From Bradysia coprophila (taxonomy: Eukaryota > Arthropoda > Insecta > Diptera > Sciaridae), in NCBI RefSeq assembly GCF_014529535.1, contig NW_023503493.1, forward strand, positions 12,494,001 through 12,558,000: a stretch of 64,000 nt of DNA, read 5' to 3'. Under the pieces are notes generated by a model that was given only the letters and a program-made list of their open reading frames with translations, was not told the DNA's origin and searched no databases. The position numbers were made by a program, and so were the translations under genes. Positions within the stretch are counted from its first letter, which is position 1. The number at the start of each line of letters is the position of its first letter. Positions 12,397 to 24,505 of the stretch are shown in pieces.

Positions 12397-13324
12397 ATGG
12401 AATCGCTTTGGTCGCGCCCTACCGAAAAAGTATCTTTTCCGAAGATTTGGTCTGAATTTACTGAAAAAGAATCTAAGAATTCGGAACGTTTGGTGAAATA
12501 TCGGATTCAAGACCTGCCAGATGATCGGTTTGACGATGCTATTCAGCATTTAATGGAATATTTCCTACTTGATGCTCCAAGATCGAAATTCTTTGGTATT
12601 TACTGTTACATTTTATGGGTTGAATTGGCCTGGAAATAATATCAAGAATTGAATTTAAGGTGCTGCATCCAATAAAGCGTACGTGGAAGACTATTTGAGA
12701 CCTTGCCGTTGGCGATTTCCACAAAAAACATCGTTGGTTTGTTTCCGCGAAGGTTCTGACGACATAGTTGGACTGAATGTAAATGGTGTAGCTGTGGAAA
12801 ATGATCCTTTTGGGGAAAAAGTTGTCAATGCGGTATATTTCCTTTATGTAAACTCAAAACAGCCATCTGCTGAAAGATTTCAATTTATTAAATATCAGAC
12901 GCAAACAGATGAATACAGACAGCATATGGCAATATCGAGCATACTGTACAAACATGTGGAGAGCCCATTCGAAAAGTATGGAATTGACAAATATTTGAGC
13001 TGTATGTGTTTATCAGTAACAACAGAATATCGCGGATTGAATATTGGCCAACGACTACTCGAGGCACAGTAATTTTTTCTACCACCTTCTAGAAATAGTT
13101 AACTTCAGGGAAGTCGTTATTTTAGGAGACCACTTTGTAAGGCGCTCGATATCCATGTTATCCAGGCAATTTTCTCATCGGATAGCTCTAATCATATTGC
13201 TGATAGAGTTGGCTTTAAGGTGGAATCACAGTATACAATGGATCAGCTTAATCAAATTTATCCCGCGATTCCGTTTAATAAGTTTGAGACGAAGAAGTTT
13301 TCAGTGAAATCGTTGATCATTTGA
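12397..13324 (+). CDS. GNAT acetyltransferase, insect arylalkylamine NAT-like
   Basis: Three exons (12397-12595, 12660-13068, 13126-13324) give 268 residues, a normal size for insect arylalkylamine N-acetyltransferase-like GNATs, which acetylate amines using acetyl-CoA. The acetyl-CoA signature sits at residues 191-196 as RGLNIG; the usual form is RGxGIG/A, so the middle glycine is replaced by Asn. It is followed by the helix QRLLEA and later by the typical C-terminal pattern (SNHIADRVGF, ending in SLII). The start was chosen because the frame opens there and no upstream exon is visible. The third-exon acceptor (AG at 13124-13125) is the one that keeps a GNAT-like sequence. AATAAA at 13528-13533 is a likely poly(A) signal. 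Substrate unknown. Confidence 0.82.
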
Positions 13325-13485
13325 AAGAAAAACTAAAAGAAATAATCCATGGACATAAAGTTTTGCTTTTAAACGAGTGTAGTTTCCTTGAAATCATCAA
13401 ATTGCATTCGGAATATTGGAGTCTCACATTTTTCCAGCACGAAAGCCACTCGAACATGATTACATCAACTATCAGGCATGGACAC
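13288..13485 (+). other. Open frame overlapping the GNAT 3' end
   Basis: 66 open codons in a different frame, starting inside the last GNAT exon and running into its 3' UTR. It has a strongly protein-like composition (segments such as KVLLLNECSFLEII and LHSEYWSLTFF). No start codon or clear donor defines it as an exon. It may be a remnant exon of a neighbouring gene, or chance. Confidence 0.3.
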
Positions 13486-13619
13486 TAGGCCCCACCTTAT
13501 GGGTGGGTCAGGTCCCTTGACTGACTGAATAAATATTCGTAACTTGACGGTTGCGTGTATAAAATCCTACAAGAACTGTCAAGTTACGAATTCTTTAAAG
13601 TTACGAAAATACGACAATC

Positions 13620-13760
13620 TGCACTCTGGGCGCCGATTCTCGTGAATTTAAGAATTCCAGTTGTCACCTTAATGCGAATGTCCATACGACTCGTAACTTT
13701 TAAGATGACAACTGTCAAGTTACGAAATCTTAAATTCACGAGAATCTGCGCACGCCTTAT
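13620..13760. repeat. Inverted repeat
   Basis: GATTCTCGTGAATTTAAGAA near 13636 pairs with CTTAAATTCACGAGAATC near 13730. CAAGTTACGAA occurs on both sides. Small foldback; boundaries approximate. Confidence 0.5.
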
Positions 13761-13869
13761 TTTCTTATAAATTGCGCATTCGCTTTATTATATTCCAAAT
13801 TGTTTTTTTCAGAAACTCCCATTGTCTGCTATAAACGGTGGTGAAAAGATTTCTTGATTATGTATTGAA

Positions 13870-14260
13870 CAAAAATGAAACTCGTGTGGATTACGGCCCT
13901 CGCTTCGCTCTGGCCGCGAAGTCCACACTTGTTCAATTTTTTGTATACAAACAACTACCACGAAATCACTCAAAAAAATCTTTTCGAAATAAAGTCTAGA
14001 TTGTTACTCCATTTACTTTCCATTTACTAACCTAAGCCTCATGAATTTCAGTCCTAGTCGATTAAAAAAAAATTATGGAAGGCCTCGCTTTGCTCTGGCT
14101 GTAAAGCTCACGTTCGTTTAAATTTTCTAAATTATGACAATTTTTTTAGCAATTAAATATACTGAAACTCGGCCTCATTTGATCATGAATAAAGTATGAA
14201 ACTCGTGTGATTACGGCCCTCGCTTCGCTCTGGCCGCAAAGTTCACACTCGTTGATTTTT
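13870..14260. repeat. Repeated 'CCTCGCTTCGCTCTGGC' segments
   Basis: ACGGCCCTCGCTTCGCTCTG occurs at about 13893 and 14212, each preceded by ATGAAACTCGTGTG. A decayed version lies at about 14082 and another near 32115. These are parts of a dispersed repeat family; no terminal structure identified. Confidence 0.6.
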
Positions 14261-14454
14261 TTTCTAGCATAGACAACAATAAATGACACATAAAAGTCTT
14301 TTCGGAATAAATAACAGATTATTACTTCAGTATTTTCCATTAACGAACTTAACCCGAGTTATTTCAGTACTTATCAAACAAAATTTTCTTGGAAAGTCAA
14401 AAATTTCTCCGTATGATCAGGAGACTATTATTTAGACAGATAATCTGGTTTTTT

Positions 14455-14805
14455 TGGAAATCCGTTGAGGATTAATTAAGTTATCGTGTTATCAAGCGAC
14501 AAGACAAAAATTCTTTTGGGAATATCTCAGAGATCACCCGTCCGTTATAACCCATCTTCGAACTTAACCTCAGGAATATAATTCCCCGACGAACAAAAAA
14601 AAGTTTTTGGAAATCCATTGAAAATTACTCAAGTTATCGTGTTATCAAGCGACAAGACAAAAATTCTTTTGGGAATATCTCAGAGATCACCCGTCCGTTA
14701 TAACCCATCTTCGAACTTAACCTCAGGAATATAATTCCCCGACGAACAAAAAAAAGTTTTTGGAAATCCATTGAAAATTACTCGAGCTATCGTGTTATCA
14801 AGGAA
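14455..14805. repeat. 153-bp tandem duplication, 2.2 copies
   Basis: A 153-bp unit containing TTATCGTGTTATCAAGCGAC is repeated almost identically (landmarks at 14478, 14631 and, truncated, 14784). It joins directly onto the foldback at 14850. Confidence 0.8.
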
Positions 14806-14849
14806 TGAACAAAGTGTGACAAACATTTTCTGTATTTAAGGTTTTTGGC

Positions 14850-15325
14850 GAGGGGTGGATAAACGTAAATTCTGTTCGAACCTTGTTTTTTTTAACAAAT
14901 GTTTTCTTGTTTTTTTTTTCTGTTTTTTCTTGTTTATAAACAAAGAAAAAAACAAAAAACATGGTACTTCTTTCGGGTTTTGTATTTTTAATTTTGTTTT
15001 TCTGTTTTCTTTTTAATTATTCCTGTTTTTAAAATGAAAGCAAAATAAAATGATCGAGTCTGAATTTCAATTGTCAAAAACCAGACTCGATCATTTTATT
15101 TTGCTTTTACCTTAATTTGGTTTTTCAGTTTCTTACAGTTTTCGGTTTTCTTCTTGTTTTTTTTCGGTTTTTTCTTGTTTTCTTCGGATTTTCCGTTTTT
15201 TCTGTTTTTTCTTGTTTTTGTGTTTTTTCTTGTTTTTCTGTTTTTTATTTATTTTGCAACAAATTTATGTTTGTTTTCTATCCCTTCGAACCTTGTTTTT
15301 TATGTTTATCCACCCCTCGGTTTTT
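14850..15325. repeat. Foldback repeat with TTTTCTTG/CAAGAAAA interior
   Basis: Inverted ends GAGGGGTGGATAAAC / GTTTATCCACCCCTC, each next to TTCGAACCTTGTTTTTT. A second, nested hairpin at 15040-15108 is built on ATGATCGAGTCTG. The interior is low-complexity poly-T/poly-A, which creates a meaningless phenylalanine-rich ORF. Confidence 0.65.
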
Positions 15326-15418
15326 GGTGATACATTCATGTATTTTCAATCATAGTAGTGAACATTGTGTGACAAACATTTTAGAGTGTTTATCATCCGT
15401 AAGACCCATGACTTTCAG

Positions 15419-15547
15419 TCAAAGGAACAAGAATGCTTTTCAAATGGAATATTAGAACTGAGAACTACAGTAATTGATAAGTTGGCATCCTGTGAACGTA
15501 TTGAAGGTTGGAAATCGCAAGCTGGATACGAATTTGTATACGAATGA
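15419..15547 (+). other. Orphan terminal-exon-like ORF
   Basis: After a good acceptor (ACTTTCAG at 15411-15418), 42 codons run to a TGA with balanced, protein-like composition (contains LASCERIEGW and ends AGYEFVYE). It may be the last exon of the gene whose other trace is the open frame at 13288-13485, the two separated by about 1.9 kb of repeats. Product not recognised. Confidence 0.3.
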
Positions 15548-16067
15548 TGCTTTACACATCTATTTTGTTCACTTTTGCCTGAACGCAGGTATACTTTTTC
15601 TATAATTGCACATCTGTTAGTCTTTTTAATTCACGGGGATCGGATTATCAAGAATATTGACATATTGAGATTGAGGTTAAAACGACGGTGAATCTCATAT
15701 AGAGATCTTTAAATGTCGTAGTTTGTCGGACTATACGCCAATTGAAGGTCAGTTCCTTGTGTGATTGTCCTTTACCTAGTTGGCCTAGCGTAATCTAGGA
15801 GGCATACCGACTGAAATACATCGCTCGCTGGGTATAGTGAAGTCTTAGTCAGAGTTCCCTTGAAATCAACTTTTCCTGTCTTGCTACAAAATTTTTTTTT
15901 TCTGTCTACTAATAAATACATTGTTGTCTTTTCGTTCTTAAACATTCCGATTTATATCACATCCATTTGTACCATTATTGTTTGTACAGCTGACAATCTT
16001 GGAAAAACAAAGTCTAAAATAAATAGTTTCTACAAGATTATGCGGTGTATCTAGTATGACTCAGTCT

Positions 16068-16279
16068 CACAGCACTGCTACTAGCACGAACATAGAAAAT
16101 ATTCGAAGGCTGATGAAATCACAGTAGGCACTGCGTTTCTGTTATACAGATAGATGACTTGTTTTCGTTGTATGAGTTAAAACATACAATACAATCAATC
16201 CTAAGCTGTAGCTCGTATCACTAAAGCCTCCAAATTTGACACTTGTCAATTCAGTGTTCATGCTAGTAGCAGTGCTGTG
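16068..16279. mobile_element. hAT MITE, 'CACAGCACTGCT' family, copy A
   Basis: 212 bp with inverted ends CACAGCACTGCTACTAGCA / TGCTAGTAGCAGTGCTGTG and a perfect 8-bp target duplication CTCAGTCT (16060-16067, 16280-16287). A second, interrupted copy in opposite orientation lies at 31493-31927; this copy provides the uninterrupted version of the site hit there. Confidence 0.92.
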
Positions 16280-16415
16280 CTCAGTCTTCATGACCTGCCT
16301 GTCACGCAACTTTTTTTTAATATAAACGATTGGTTGTAAAGTTAACTTTTTTCGTATCGGAGCTTTGACCTTTCTGATATCAATACTTTTGTGAGTAAAG
16401 GACATGCGTCACTCC

Positions 16416-18308
16416 CAGGACCTTTTTTGGAAATTTTTACCAAAATTTCCAAAAAAATTGCCAAAAATTTCCAAAAACTGAGATCGTCCAAAAACCGAAT
16501 TTTTCCACAATTTCGAACAGTTTCGGCAAATCATGAGCTCAGCCTTGTGTCTTAGCCGGCTCTAAATGATTTTGTTTGCTTACTGACGCCTCTCATCTAT
16601 AAAATTAATCATACACGACTTCATTTGAAAGCTGATAGTTTCAAGAATCAACCAAAATCATTGAGGGCCGGCTAAAATACAAGGCTGTTTTTGGAAATTT
16701 TTGGCAATTTTTTTGGAAATTTTGGTAAAAATTTCCCAAAAAATACCAAAAATAGGCCCTGCACGGTGCGGTTGAATGAATTTTAACTGATTATTTCAAT
16801 GCACTTTTGATATTTTTGGATATTATTAGTCAGGTTGGAGCCCTGAACAAGGTTCCACAAAAATTTTTGATTTTCATCCGTACCGTCGGTGACAGTGGTG
16901 CATAGCCCATCCTGTCTACAGAGAGAGTGGTGGAAAACTGGTTATGGTTGCAATCGGTAGTGCCTGAAATTCTAATAACAATTGTACAAAAAAATTTTAC
17001 CATTAGTGCAAGGGAAGCCGGCAAAGACACGCTAAATTAAAAAAAAACGTGATTTTCAAACAGTCATACAGGCGTGGATACTTGAGGGATGAAGCTAATA
17101 AATAGTTCTCTCAGTAAAGCAACATCTCCTCTACCAATGACCAAAAAATTATTTTTGGAGACAGTCTACGCAGAGGCCGACAGTAGCTCAAAGTTTTTCC
17201 CTCATATTTGGTAAAATTTGCAAGTTTCAGAGGCACCTGAAACCCACTCTTTCAAATTTTTTGTTATTAAAATGGGTAATTCTGAAATGCTGGAAGTCTC
17301 AGCTGTCCATCGACACCACACTTACAATGACTCATGTCAACAGTGCCGACATGTTGCGTGAATAAGTGAAATTTGTCCTTCCACGACGAAATTTTGTGCT
17401 TGAATTGTAAAATCTTTGAAAACACCGCTGGGATGATTTGTTTGATTAACAAAGTTATAGAGACAACAGAAAAACCAAACAACATCGATATTTTGCTCTT
17501 CATATAGATATTTCAAATCATGCACAAAATTTCGTCGTAGAAGGACACATTTCACTTATTCACGCAACATGTCGGCACTGTTGACATGAGTCATTGCAAG
17601 TGTGGTGTCGATGGACAGCTGAGATTTCCAGCATTTCAGAATTACCCATTTTAATAACAACAAATTTGAAAGAGTAGGTTTCAGGTGCCTCTGAAACTCG
17701 CAAATTTTACTAAACATGAGGGAAAAACTTTGAGCTACTGTCAGCCTCTGCGTAGACTGTCTCCAAAAATCATTTTTTGGTAATTGGTAGAGGAGATGTT
17801 GCTCTACTGCGAGAACTATTTATTAGCTTCATCCCTCAAGTATCCACGCCTGTATGACTGTTTGAAAATCACGTTTTTTAAACTTTAGTGTGTCTTTGCC
17901 GGCTTCCCTTGCACTAATGGTAAAATTTTTTTGTACAATTGTTATTAGAATTTCAGGCACTACCGATTGCAACCATAACCAGTTTTGTACCACTCTCTCT
18001 GTCGACAGGATGGGCTATGCACCACTGTCACCGACGTTACGGATGAAAATCAAAAATTTTTGTGGAACCTTGTTCAGGGCTCCGAGCTGACTAATAATAT
18101 CCAAAAATATCAAAAGTGCATCGAAATAATCAGTTAAAATTCATTCAACCGCACCGTGCCTGGTCACTCCTATTCTAAGCGGTTTCTAAACTGTTCGAAA
18201 TTGTGGAAAAATTCGGTTTTTGGACGATCTCAGTTTTTGGAAATTTTTGGCAATTTTTTTGGAAATTTTGGTAAAAATTTCCCAAAAAATTACCAAAAAT
18301 AGGCCCTG
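16416..18308. mobile_element. Composite hAT foldback element
   Basis: Ends CAGGACC / GGCCCTG with 8-bp target duplication GTCACTCC (16408-16415, 18309-18316). Interior: a 343-bp MITE-like segment (16416-16758), then long inverted arms of about 700 bp (16759-17460 against 17461-18160, with GCACGGTGCGGTTGAATGAA at the outer edge). A reversed copy of the left terminus follows (about 18187-18308). CTGGTCACTCCTATTCTAAG occurs at 18160 and again at 18306, so 27 bp of flank is duplicated inside; this points to nested insertion or template switching. Confidence 0.85.
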
Positions 18309-19916
18309 GTCACTCCTATTCTAAGCGGTTTCATTTTTGATTTTTGATTTGATTTATTTAGAGGCCTCACTAACAGCGTTTTACGACCAATAACAAGAGC
18401 AATCTGGACGACCAGCTTAACGTGACGTCCGAACCACGCCTCGAAGTATGCTAATTGATATCTCACCTAAATGTAGGCTAGTCATATGAACATAAATTCA
18501 TCGTATTTGGGTTATGTAGTAGCGACTCATTTAGTGTGTACATCGTTGCATCCACCAAACACACTGCAATTACTCAAATTATGAAGCTTGAGTGAACTTT
18601 AGGACTATTTTTATGGGGAGAACGTTAAGCTTCAGATATAGGCGAAAAGGAAAAAATAAACAGCAGAAAATGTTACATTCAAATTGAATTGTTTTAATTT
18701 CATCTTAAATTTAATAATACGAGAACATATGCTTATTATTACTGGGGTATAATGCGTTTTTATATATTCTTATAAAATGGTGAAATTTTCGTTCTGAAAT
18801 ATAAAGATTTTGTTGTTGTGTTGTTTAAGGAATACATGATTTTATTTCAGCAAATTTGATTTGCATCAGAAGCTTGTAAGCATAAATGTTTATAAATTTA
18901 CGAGTCTATGACTATCATAATATAATAAATGGGTTTGAATCTTTATAAGAAATAAAATTTAAGTAAAAAACATTAAAATAAATTGTACCGAGATGTCAGT
19001 GGCGTAACAGTTAGGAATTTTACAAAAATAAAATGTTTAAACTTAGACAAAACTTTAAATGCTTTTGAGATAATTTTGGTATAAAACCTAGCTACGTATG
19101 AAAATTAATAATACTTTTTAGTTCACAAAATAATCACGCTATGTGGGGTTTTATGAGAGAAATAGTATAGATTACAAGGATTAGGAGCAGTGTCATGCCG
19201 CGTGTAATCTTTCACAATTTCAAATTTTGTCAATATAGTGGCAGTTCGTTAGTGCCCTGTCCGAACCAGAGAAAATTAGCATTAAGAAATATATTTAAAG
19301 TCCCTACGTATCTCGAAGAGAATCTAATTTCGTTTCTATTCCATTTTGCTCAGAATTTCATTCTTTGTCGAAAATGCAAAAACTTTAAAATCTAGTCCTT
19401 CAACTTTTATAGAACAACAAACACCACAAAACCGACCCAATATTGTGATTGAAGCTGGCGTAGCTTTTTTTTCTAATTCAGGTTTTAGATCATTGAACGC
19501 TTCTGGTCGACTTAACTTGTTCGTAAGACTCAAACTCAAACGATCGAAGTGTAAGAAGGTAAAGACGATATAAAAAACTTTGAAAAACTACTCCCTATAA
19601 CGGAACGATTTTGCAGGAATTAAATGCAACACGCCACTCTCGATCAACACGCCTCGATCTATCTACGCTCTTTAAAAATCAGAACATTTAATCTCATACT
19701 TTTTGCCCTTATACTCTATACCGAACAAAAGATTCAGCTCTTGCATAATCAAATCATTAATACTTTGTCACGCAACCGACTCTTCCGTATTAAAAACTAA
19801 ATTTGAGTGTAATTGGTTTCATGCTCGTGTCGTATAAAAAGAAAACTTAAAATCAAAACTGATGGTTTCACAATGTATCACGCTGATTAGTCAGAATAAA
19901 TTAAAATTGGATATTT

Positions 19917-22228
19917 TTAGCGATAAAATTTAACTTCCGCCTCAACGCAATCCTTTAACAATTCATCGAATTCACTATTACCAATACTGCCCATTTCGCC
20001 CAGCATACAAGTCATTTCTTCCACACACGCATCCTCCAACGATCGCAACAAACTGCCAACCGCTTCCCAATCGCGCTGTTGGTACAATTTGTGCAGTAAC
20101 GTTGTCGTACCGTCAGCCGGTACCACAGTTAACGGCGAAATGCGTGCGTTCGGTGTGAATACAAACGGTTTGAAAACGGACTCATTGGGATTCGGAGTGG
20201 CCGTAAACCAATGGCATGACACACCGTTTGCGGATAGCTGTGACACATTACTGGACTGTGGCGACTTATCACTTTTGACAGTGCGGAGCGTCTTAAATAT
20301 GTCAATTACACTGAATTTTACCTCGGCACTTGGTTCCTGACCGGGCCAAGTTGCCGCTGATTGAATAGATGGTCCAAATAATTGTCCGAAATTAAATTCT
20401 CCGCTTCCATCCCATAAGGCGAGATCTTGTGCGGTTTGTTGCAAGTTTGGAGAGCTTTTGTCGATTTTCGTTGATATGGATAGTCCTTGCGGAATATGCC
20501 GGAAGCCATCTGGTAAATGAATTCGAAATGAGACGAAGTTTGATGGGAATGTTTTAATCAATGATCTTACCAGTGATTACTTCGGCTGCCCAGTTTTTAC
20601 CAGCTACATTCAGAATCCATACCTCTTTCGTATCACATATTACAAAGCCGTATTTCGGCATGTCGGGCTTATCACATGAATGATTTTTTTCGATAAAATC
20701 GGCGATTTTATCAACAGCGTCGGTAGCTGATGCACTCGTTTCCAGTGCCATTCTTAATGTAACCAAGAAAGAAAGGAGAAAGTCAGTCATGTAATATAGT
20801 AGTACTTACTACAGATACAGAACCGTCGGCTGCCTGTCAAAGACTCTAACATGAAAGGACTTATTCCACTTCATTTTGTGAGAAGGAAAATTCTTGACTA
20901 AAAATCATTATTTAAGGTCCATTGAGGATTGAAGACGGATTATATTGATGTAACACGTTAGCGGCCGATAGGTTAAGTTTGGTGTGTATTATACAACCTT
21001 CGGTAGGAGGCATGTTACATCGCTACTTTACCGTGTCAACAATATTTTAGACAAACTTCGATGTTATTGTTTCCAGCTGTACCGAAAGCGGTGGTTAAAT
21101 ATAGTACAACCTTGGCCAAATAAGAGAGTCAATTGCACTTGTTTGAATGATGATATATTCCACTCGTTCTGGTTTCACTTCCACTCGTTCCACAAACATT
21201 CACACTCAGATATACTCACGCACGTATTGAAACTCGTGCAATAATGGCTCACTTACTTGACACCATGTTTGTAATTTACTATGAAAGTGTCTTATCGAAA
21301 ATTTTCGCGATATTCCCTCTAAGCCAACTGCTAATGGAAGACAGAGATACGGCTTAGTCCCTTAATTCACTTTCAATGAAGTGTTAGGGGTTGATTAGTG
21401 GCGATTCTAGATACGAGCCACTTTTCGTCGTTTCTTTAATTCGTTTGGATCTAAACTGGGACTCTAAACTAAACTTTGCAACCTATGTTCTGTTAAAGTC
21501 AAATGAATGACCCATCAGCCCCTAAACAAATACATTAGTCGAAAACATCGCCCTTAAACCACTCAACAAAATGTTTTTAGCATTTGATGTTGTGGGTGCC
21601 AGTAGATTGATGGCTAAAAAAACGGTGAACGTCGCCGTAGCCACATAATCATTTCGTCTCATGGGTGAGTTAATTCCAATTCAATTCACATTTTCTATCA
21701 AATTTGTCTCAACAAATTTTCGAATTACATACGGACGACGATAGTGACACGTACAATTACAATCCGAATTCGCTTTTTGCACAACGACAAAAAAAAGGAA
21801 AGTGAAATGAACAATGGATGCAAGCACACGTCAATACAAAGCCAGATTTAGTCGTAAGGAATAGATTGGAAATTGGCTCATGAGACTTTATGTATACCTG
21901 GTCAAAGTGGTGGAATCGTACGATTCGTTGAGACTTTCTCCATCCGTCCAAGTAATGCCAATGGAAACATTTGAACTATTTGCACCACTTTCTGCACCAT
22001 CAATACCGAACGTTTTACTGATGATGATACTCTAAAATGTTTTTGAACTTTAATGTTTCCGCCCTGAACATGTCACAAACATGTCTGGCATACCTTTTCC
22101 TTGTCATTGGCGTACACAACTTCCGAGACTTCGCCGTCAGGCCGGTACGAATTTCGACCATAAATCACTTCGTTCGATTCAGTGAACGGCGGTAGAACCA
22201 CAAAGCATTCACCAGCATTTGAGCTCAT
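19917..22228 (-). CDS. Secernin-like protein (peptidase C69 / Ntn-hydrolase family)
   Basis: Four exons (22094-22228, 21898-22031, 20571-20752, 19917-20509) give 347 residues; vertebrate secernins have about 414. Secernins regulate exocytosis in mast cells and resemble C69 dipeptidases. Visible family marks: ECFVVLPP at the N-terminus, with Cys8 at the place of the C69 nucleophile; GRNSYRP; the WILNVAGKNWAAE block in exon 3; FNFGQLF; and TPNPNESVFKPFVF; the C-terminus CVEAEVKFYR fits the family ending. The block usually reading RPAWLWGAEMGANEHG is here reduced to a diverged SKTFGIDGAESGAN, and about 16 residues before it are missing. Phases agree at every junction. Enzymatic activity is uncertain because of this divergence. 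Intron 2 is 1.1 kb. Confidence 0.87.
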
Positions 22229-23294
22229 TTTGTAGGTAAATGGTCAATTTTACTGCAGTCGACGAGTCAATAGTTTTTCTTTATTGATTTGAACGAAAGT
22301 AGTTGAATAGCTTAGTTGGTCTACTCTCCCGTTGACAACACACACCTTACAGAAATGAATAGATGATTCAGATAGGCAATGCAATGTGTTACTGTCTGAT
22401 GTATAGATACCCGCAAAAAACCGAAGCTTTTGTTCGTGTTTCTATTAAAAAAAGTGATTTTATGAATGGAACTCATAGAGTCAGTAGGATGTGAATGGTG
22501 CTATGAGTGGCATCAATACAATTTATTGAAAATATAAAATTAAAGGAATATGAAGGAATATAAAGGAAACAAAACTTGCATTAGCCCATTCGTGCATATC
22601 GGGTGTATAAGTGAAATGGGTGAAATGCCAAAAATTGGAATGAATTGTAAGTGATCATTCAGAGATGGCTCTGCTTTGTTGGGGTGGAGGGTTTGTTGAT
22701 AATCATTTAATACTTTCGTTTGCTCAACTTGAGTCCGAAAAAATATCATTTCAAGTCACAGAGAAATTTTTTAAAGCTTGATTTGACTCGAGAGGCATTT
22801 GACTATTTGTTACGATTTTTCGGTAAAAAGTGAAGCAAACAATATTCTTCTTCTTCGACCTGAACATTGCCGTGACTATTTAGCATATTTTCTGAGATCA
22901 GCAAAAATCTGTAAAATGCATACGAGTGGTACGTTTATCAAACTAAGAAAAATTCTCAAAATAGCACCGCTTTAGCTAAAGACTATCAAGAAACTGAATT
23001 ATTTTTGTAACAGAAGTATTTCATTAGACCCGTACGAAGTACTGGGGTCTTATAGGTTTACGCATACGTTTGTTACACGTCGAATTGGACTCCCTATTAG
23101 GGTGTAGCGTTTTGCAACCTTTTTTTAATTTTTTAAGGCCTGCGGGTAGGTTCGATGCAGAATGGTCAACTGAATACGAAAAAAAAAATTGAAGTTCGAA
23201 GCTCCCATGCGTACCTCTGAAACCGACTTTTTTGGTCCCAAAGCCATAGTGAGATTAGTTCTGCCGGCTGTGCGGAAAAATATATCTTAAGTGT
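22229..23294. other. Intergenic DNA with a dispersed repeat
   Basis: No gene seen. 22790-23010 contains sequence related to 29735-30000 and, more weakly, 32510-32690 (shared landmarks TTTAGCATATTTT, GAGATCAGCAAAA and GTTTATCAAACTAA). Each ends near a TAACAGAAG/ATCAGAAGG motif, so this is an old dispersed family without obvious inverted ends. Confidence 0.5.
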
Positions 23295-24189
23295 ATATGA
23301 CAGGGGTCGTAGTTGTCCTTATTTCCTTATTTGTCCTACTTTTTCAAATTTGTCCTTATTTTGTCCTTATTTCCTTATTGTCCTGATTTTTAATCGTTAT
23401 CAAAAGTTTTACTTTAATTTAGTAAACGAAAATTAAAAAGAAATAATTTACAATCACGAGTTTGTAAAATTGGAAGGAATATCTTTATATTGTGTGTATC
23501 TATTTAGTAACAGTATTAGTATTCATTACATTCAGATGAGTTAATGAATACCAGTTAAAAGATACTAATTCATTCAACTGAAACAATGATTTAAATAATT
23601 TTGTGCCACCGAGAATTGAAATACGACGGATTTCAATATCGATAACTAGATTGAAATGTCCAAAATTACAACACCCGTTTTCATGGCTTATTACAACACT
23701 CAAACCAGTGTTGAAATGAAATTCGTATGAGTTATTACAGCATTCGTTTTAAAAAAATGCAAAGCAACGTGATCGATCAAATTCGAAGAGTGATTGTTTA
23801 CAATGAAAATTCTGAATTTTTGTGCATTTGTCTATTTCAATTCTCGGTTGGCACAAAGCATGATGTGTTACACGTATTGTAATGAGATTTTTTCAGCACA
23901 CGACCCAATTTTCCTTACTCGCTCCGCTCGTAAGGAAAACTTGGGTCTAGTGCTGAAAAAATCAACATTACAATACTTGTAACACAACATACTATTGTCT
24001 CTCAGGTTATTCAAAGTTTTTAATATGGAGCACTCCTCTAGTATGTTTAACATACCTAATCCATTTTACAGATCCTGTATTTAACGATAGTTTCCTTTCT
24101 TAAAACGTAAATAAATTTTAAAAAGAGTCCACTGATCGAAACACGTTTTTAATTCCGGTTTTCGTGATGAAAATTCTTGTCGCATGTTA

Positions 24190-24505
24190 TTCGCACTTAA
24201 GAGTGCTAAAAAGCTAAATTTCCAATGTACATTGTAGACGTAAGCATTGTACGTGTTAAACAAACATTTTACTTCTGATAAGTACTTTGTACGTCTAAAA
24301 CGTAGAATTTGCGGATAAGTAAACCATTGGTCTTGTCGTCGTTGATGATGGAAGATAAGACCAATGGTTCACTTATCCGCAAATTCTTCTTACTACACGT
24401 AAAATTCTACGTTTTAGACGTACAAAGTACTTATCAGAAGTAAAATGTTTGTTTCACACGTACAATGATTACGTCTACAATGTACATCGGAAATTTCACT
24501 TTTTT
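24190..24505. repeat. Foldback with 110-bp arms inside the 2.9-kb element
   Basis: The left arm containing TACTTTGTACGTCTAAAACG is mirrored on the right as CGTTTTAGACGTACAAAGTA. The arms extend from a CCAATGTACATTGTAGACGT edge to GCGGATAAGT near the loop. The loop is short, about 40 bp around 24345. Confidence 0.8.

Larger units (their letters stand above)
15548..19916. other. Repeat-dominated intergenic region
   Basis: No gene recognised. Contents are two hAT-type elements (16068-16279 and 16416-18308) and then ordinary AT-rich sequence to the secernin 3' end. The 66-residue ORFs near 16.9 and 18.0 kb are the two arms of the foldback, not genes. Confidence 0.6.

Noticed and set aside
15117..15455. 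112-codon phenylalanine-rich ORF
   Set aside because: It is the poly-T interior of a foldback; the composition is an artefact of TTTTCTTG repeats.
16830..18090. Identical-looking 66-codon ORFs on opposite strands
   Set aside because: They are the two arms of the composite foldback, not a gene family.
20984..21244. 86-codon ORF in secernin intron 2
   Set aside because: No protein-like conservation pattern or splice sites; the intron on the other strand explains the region.
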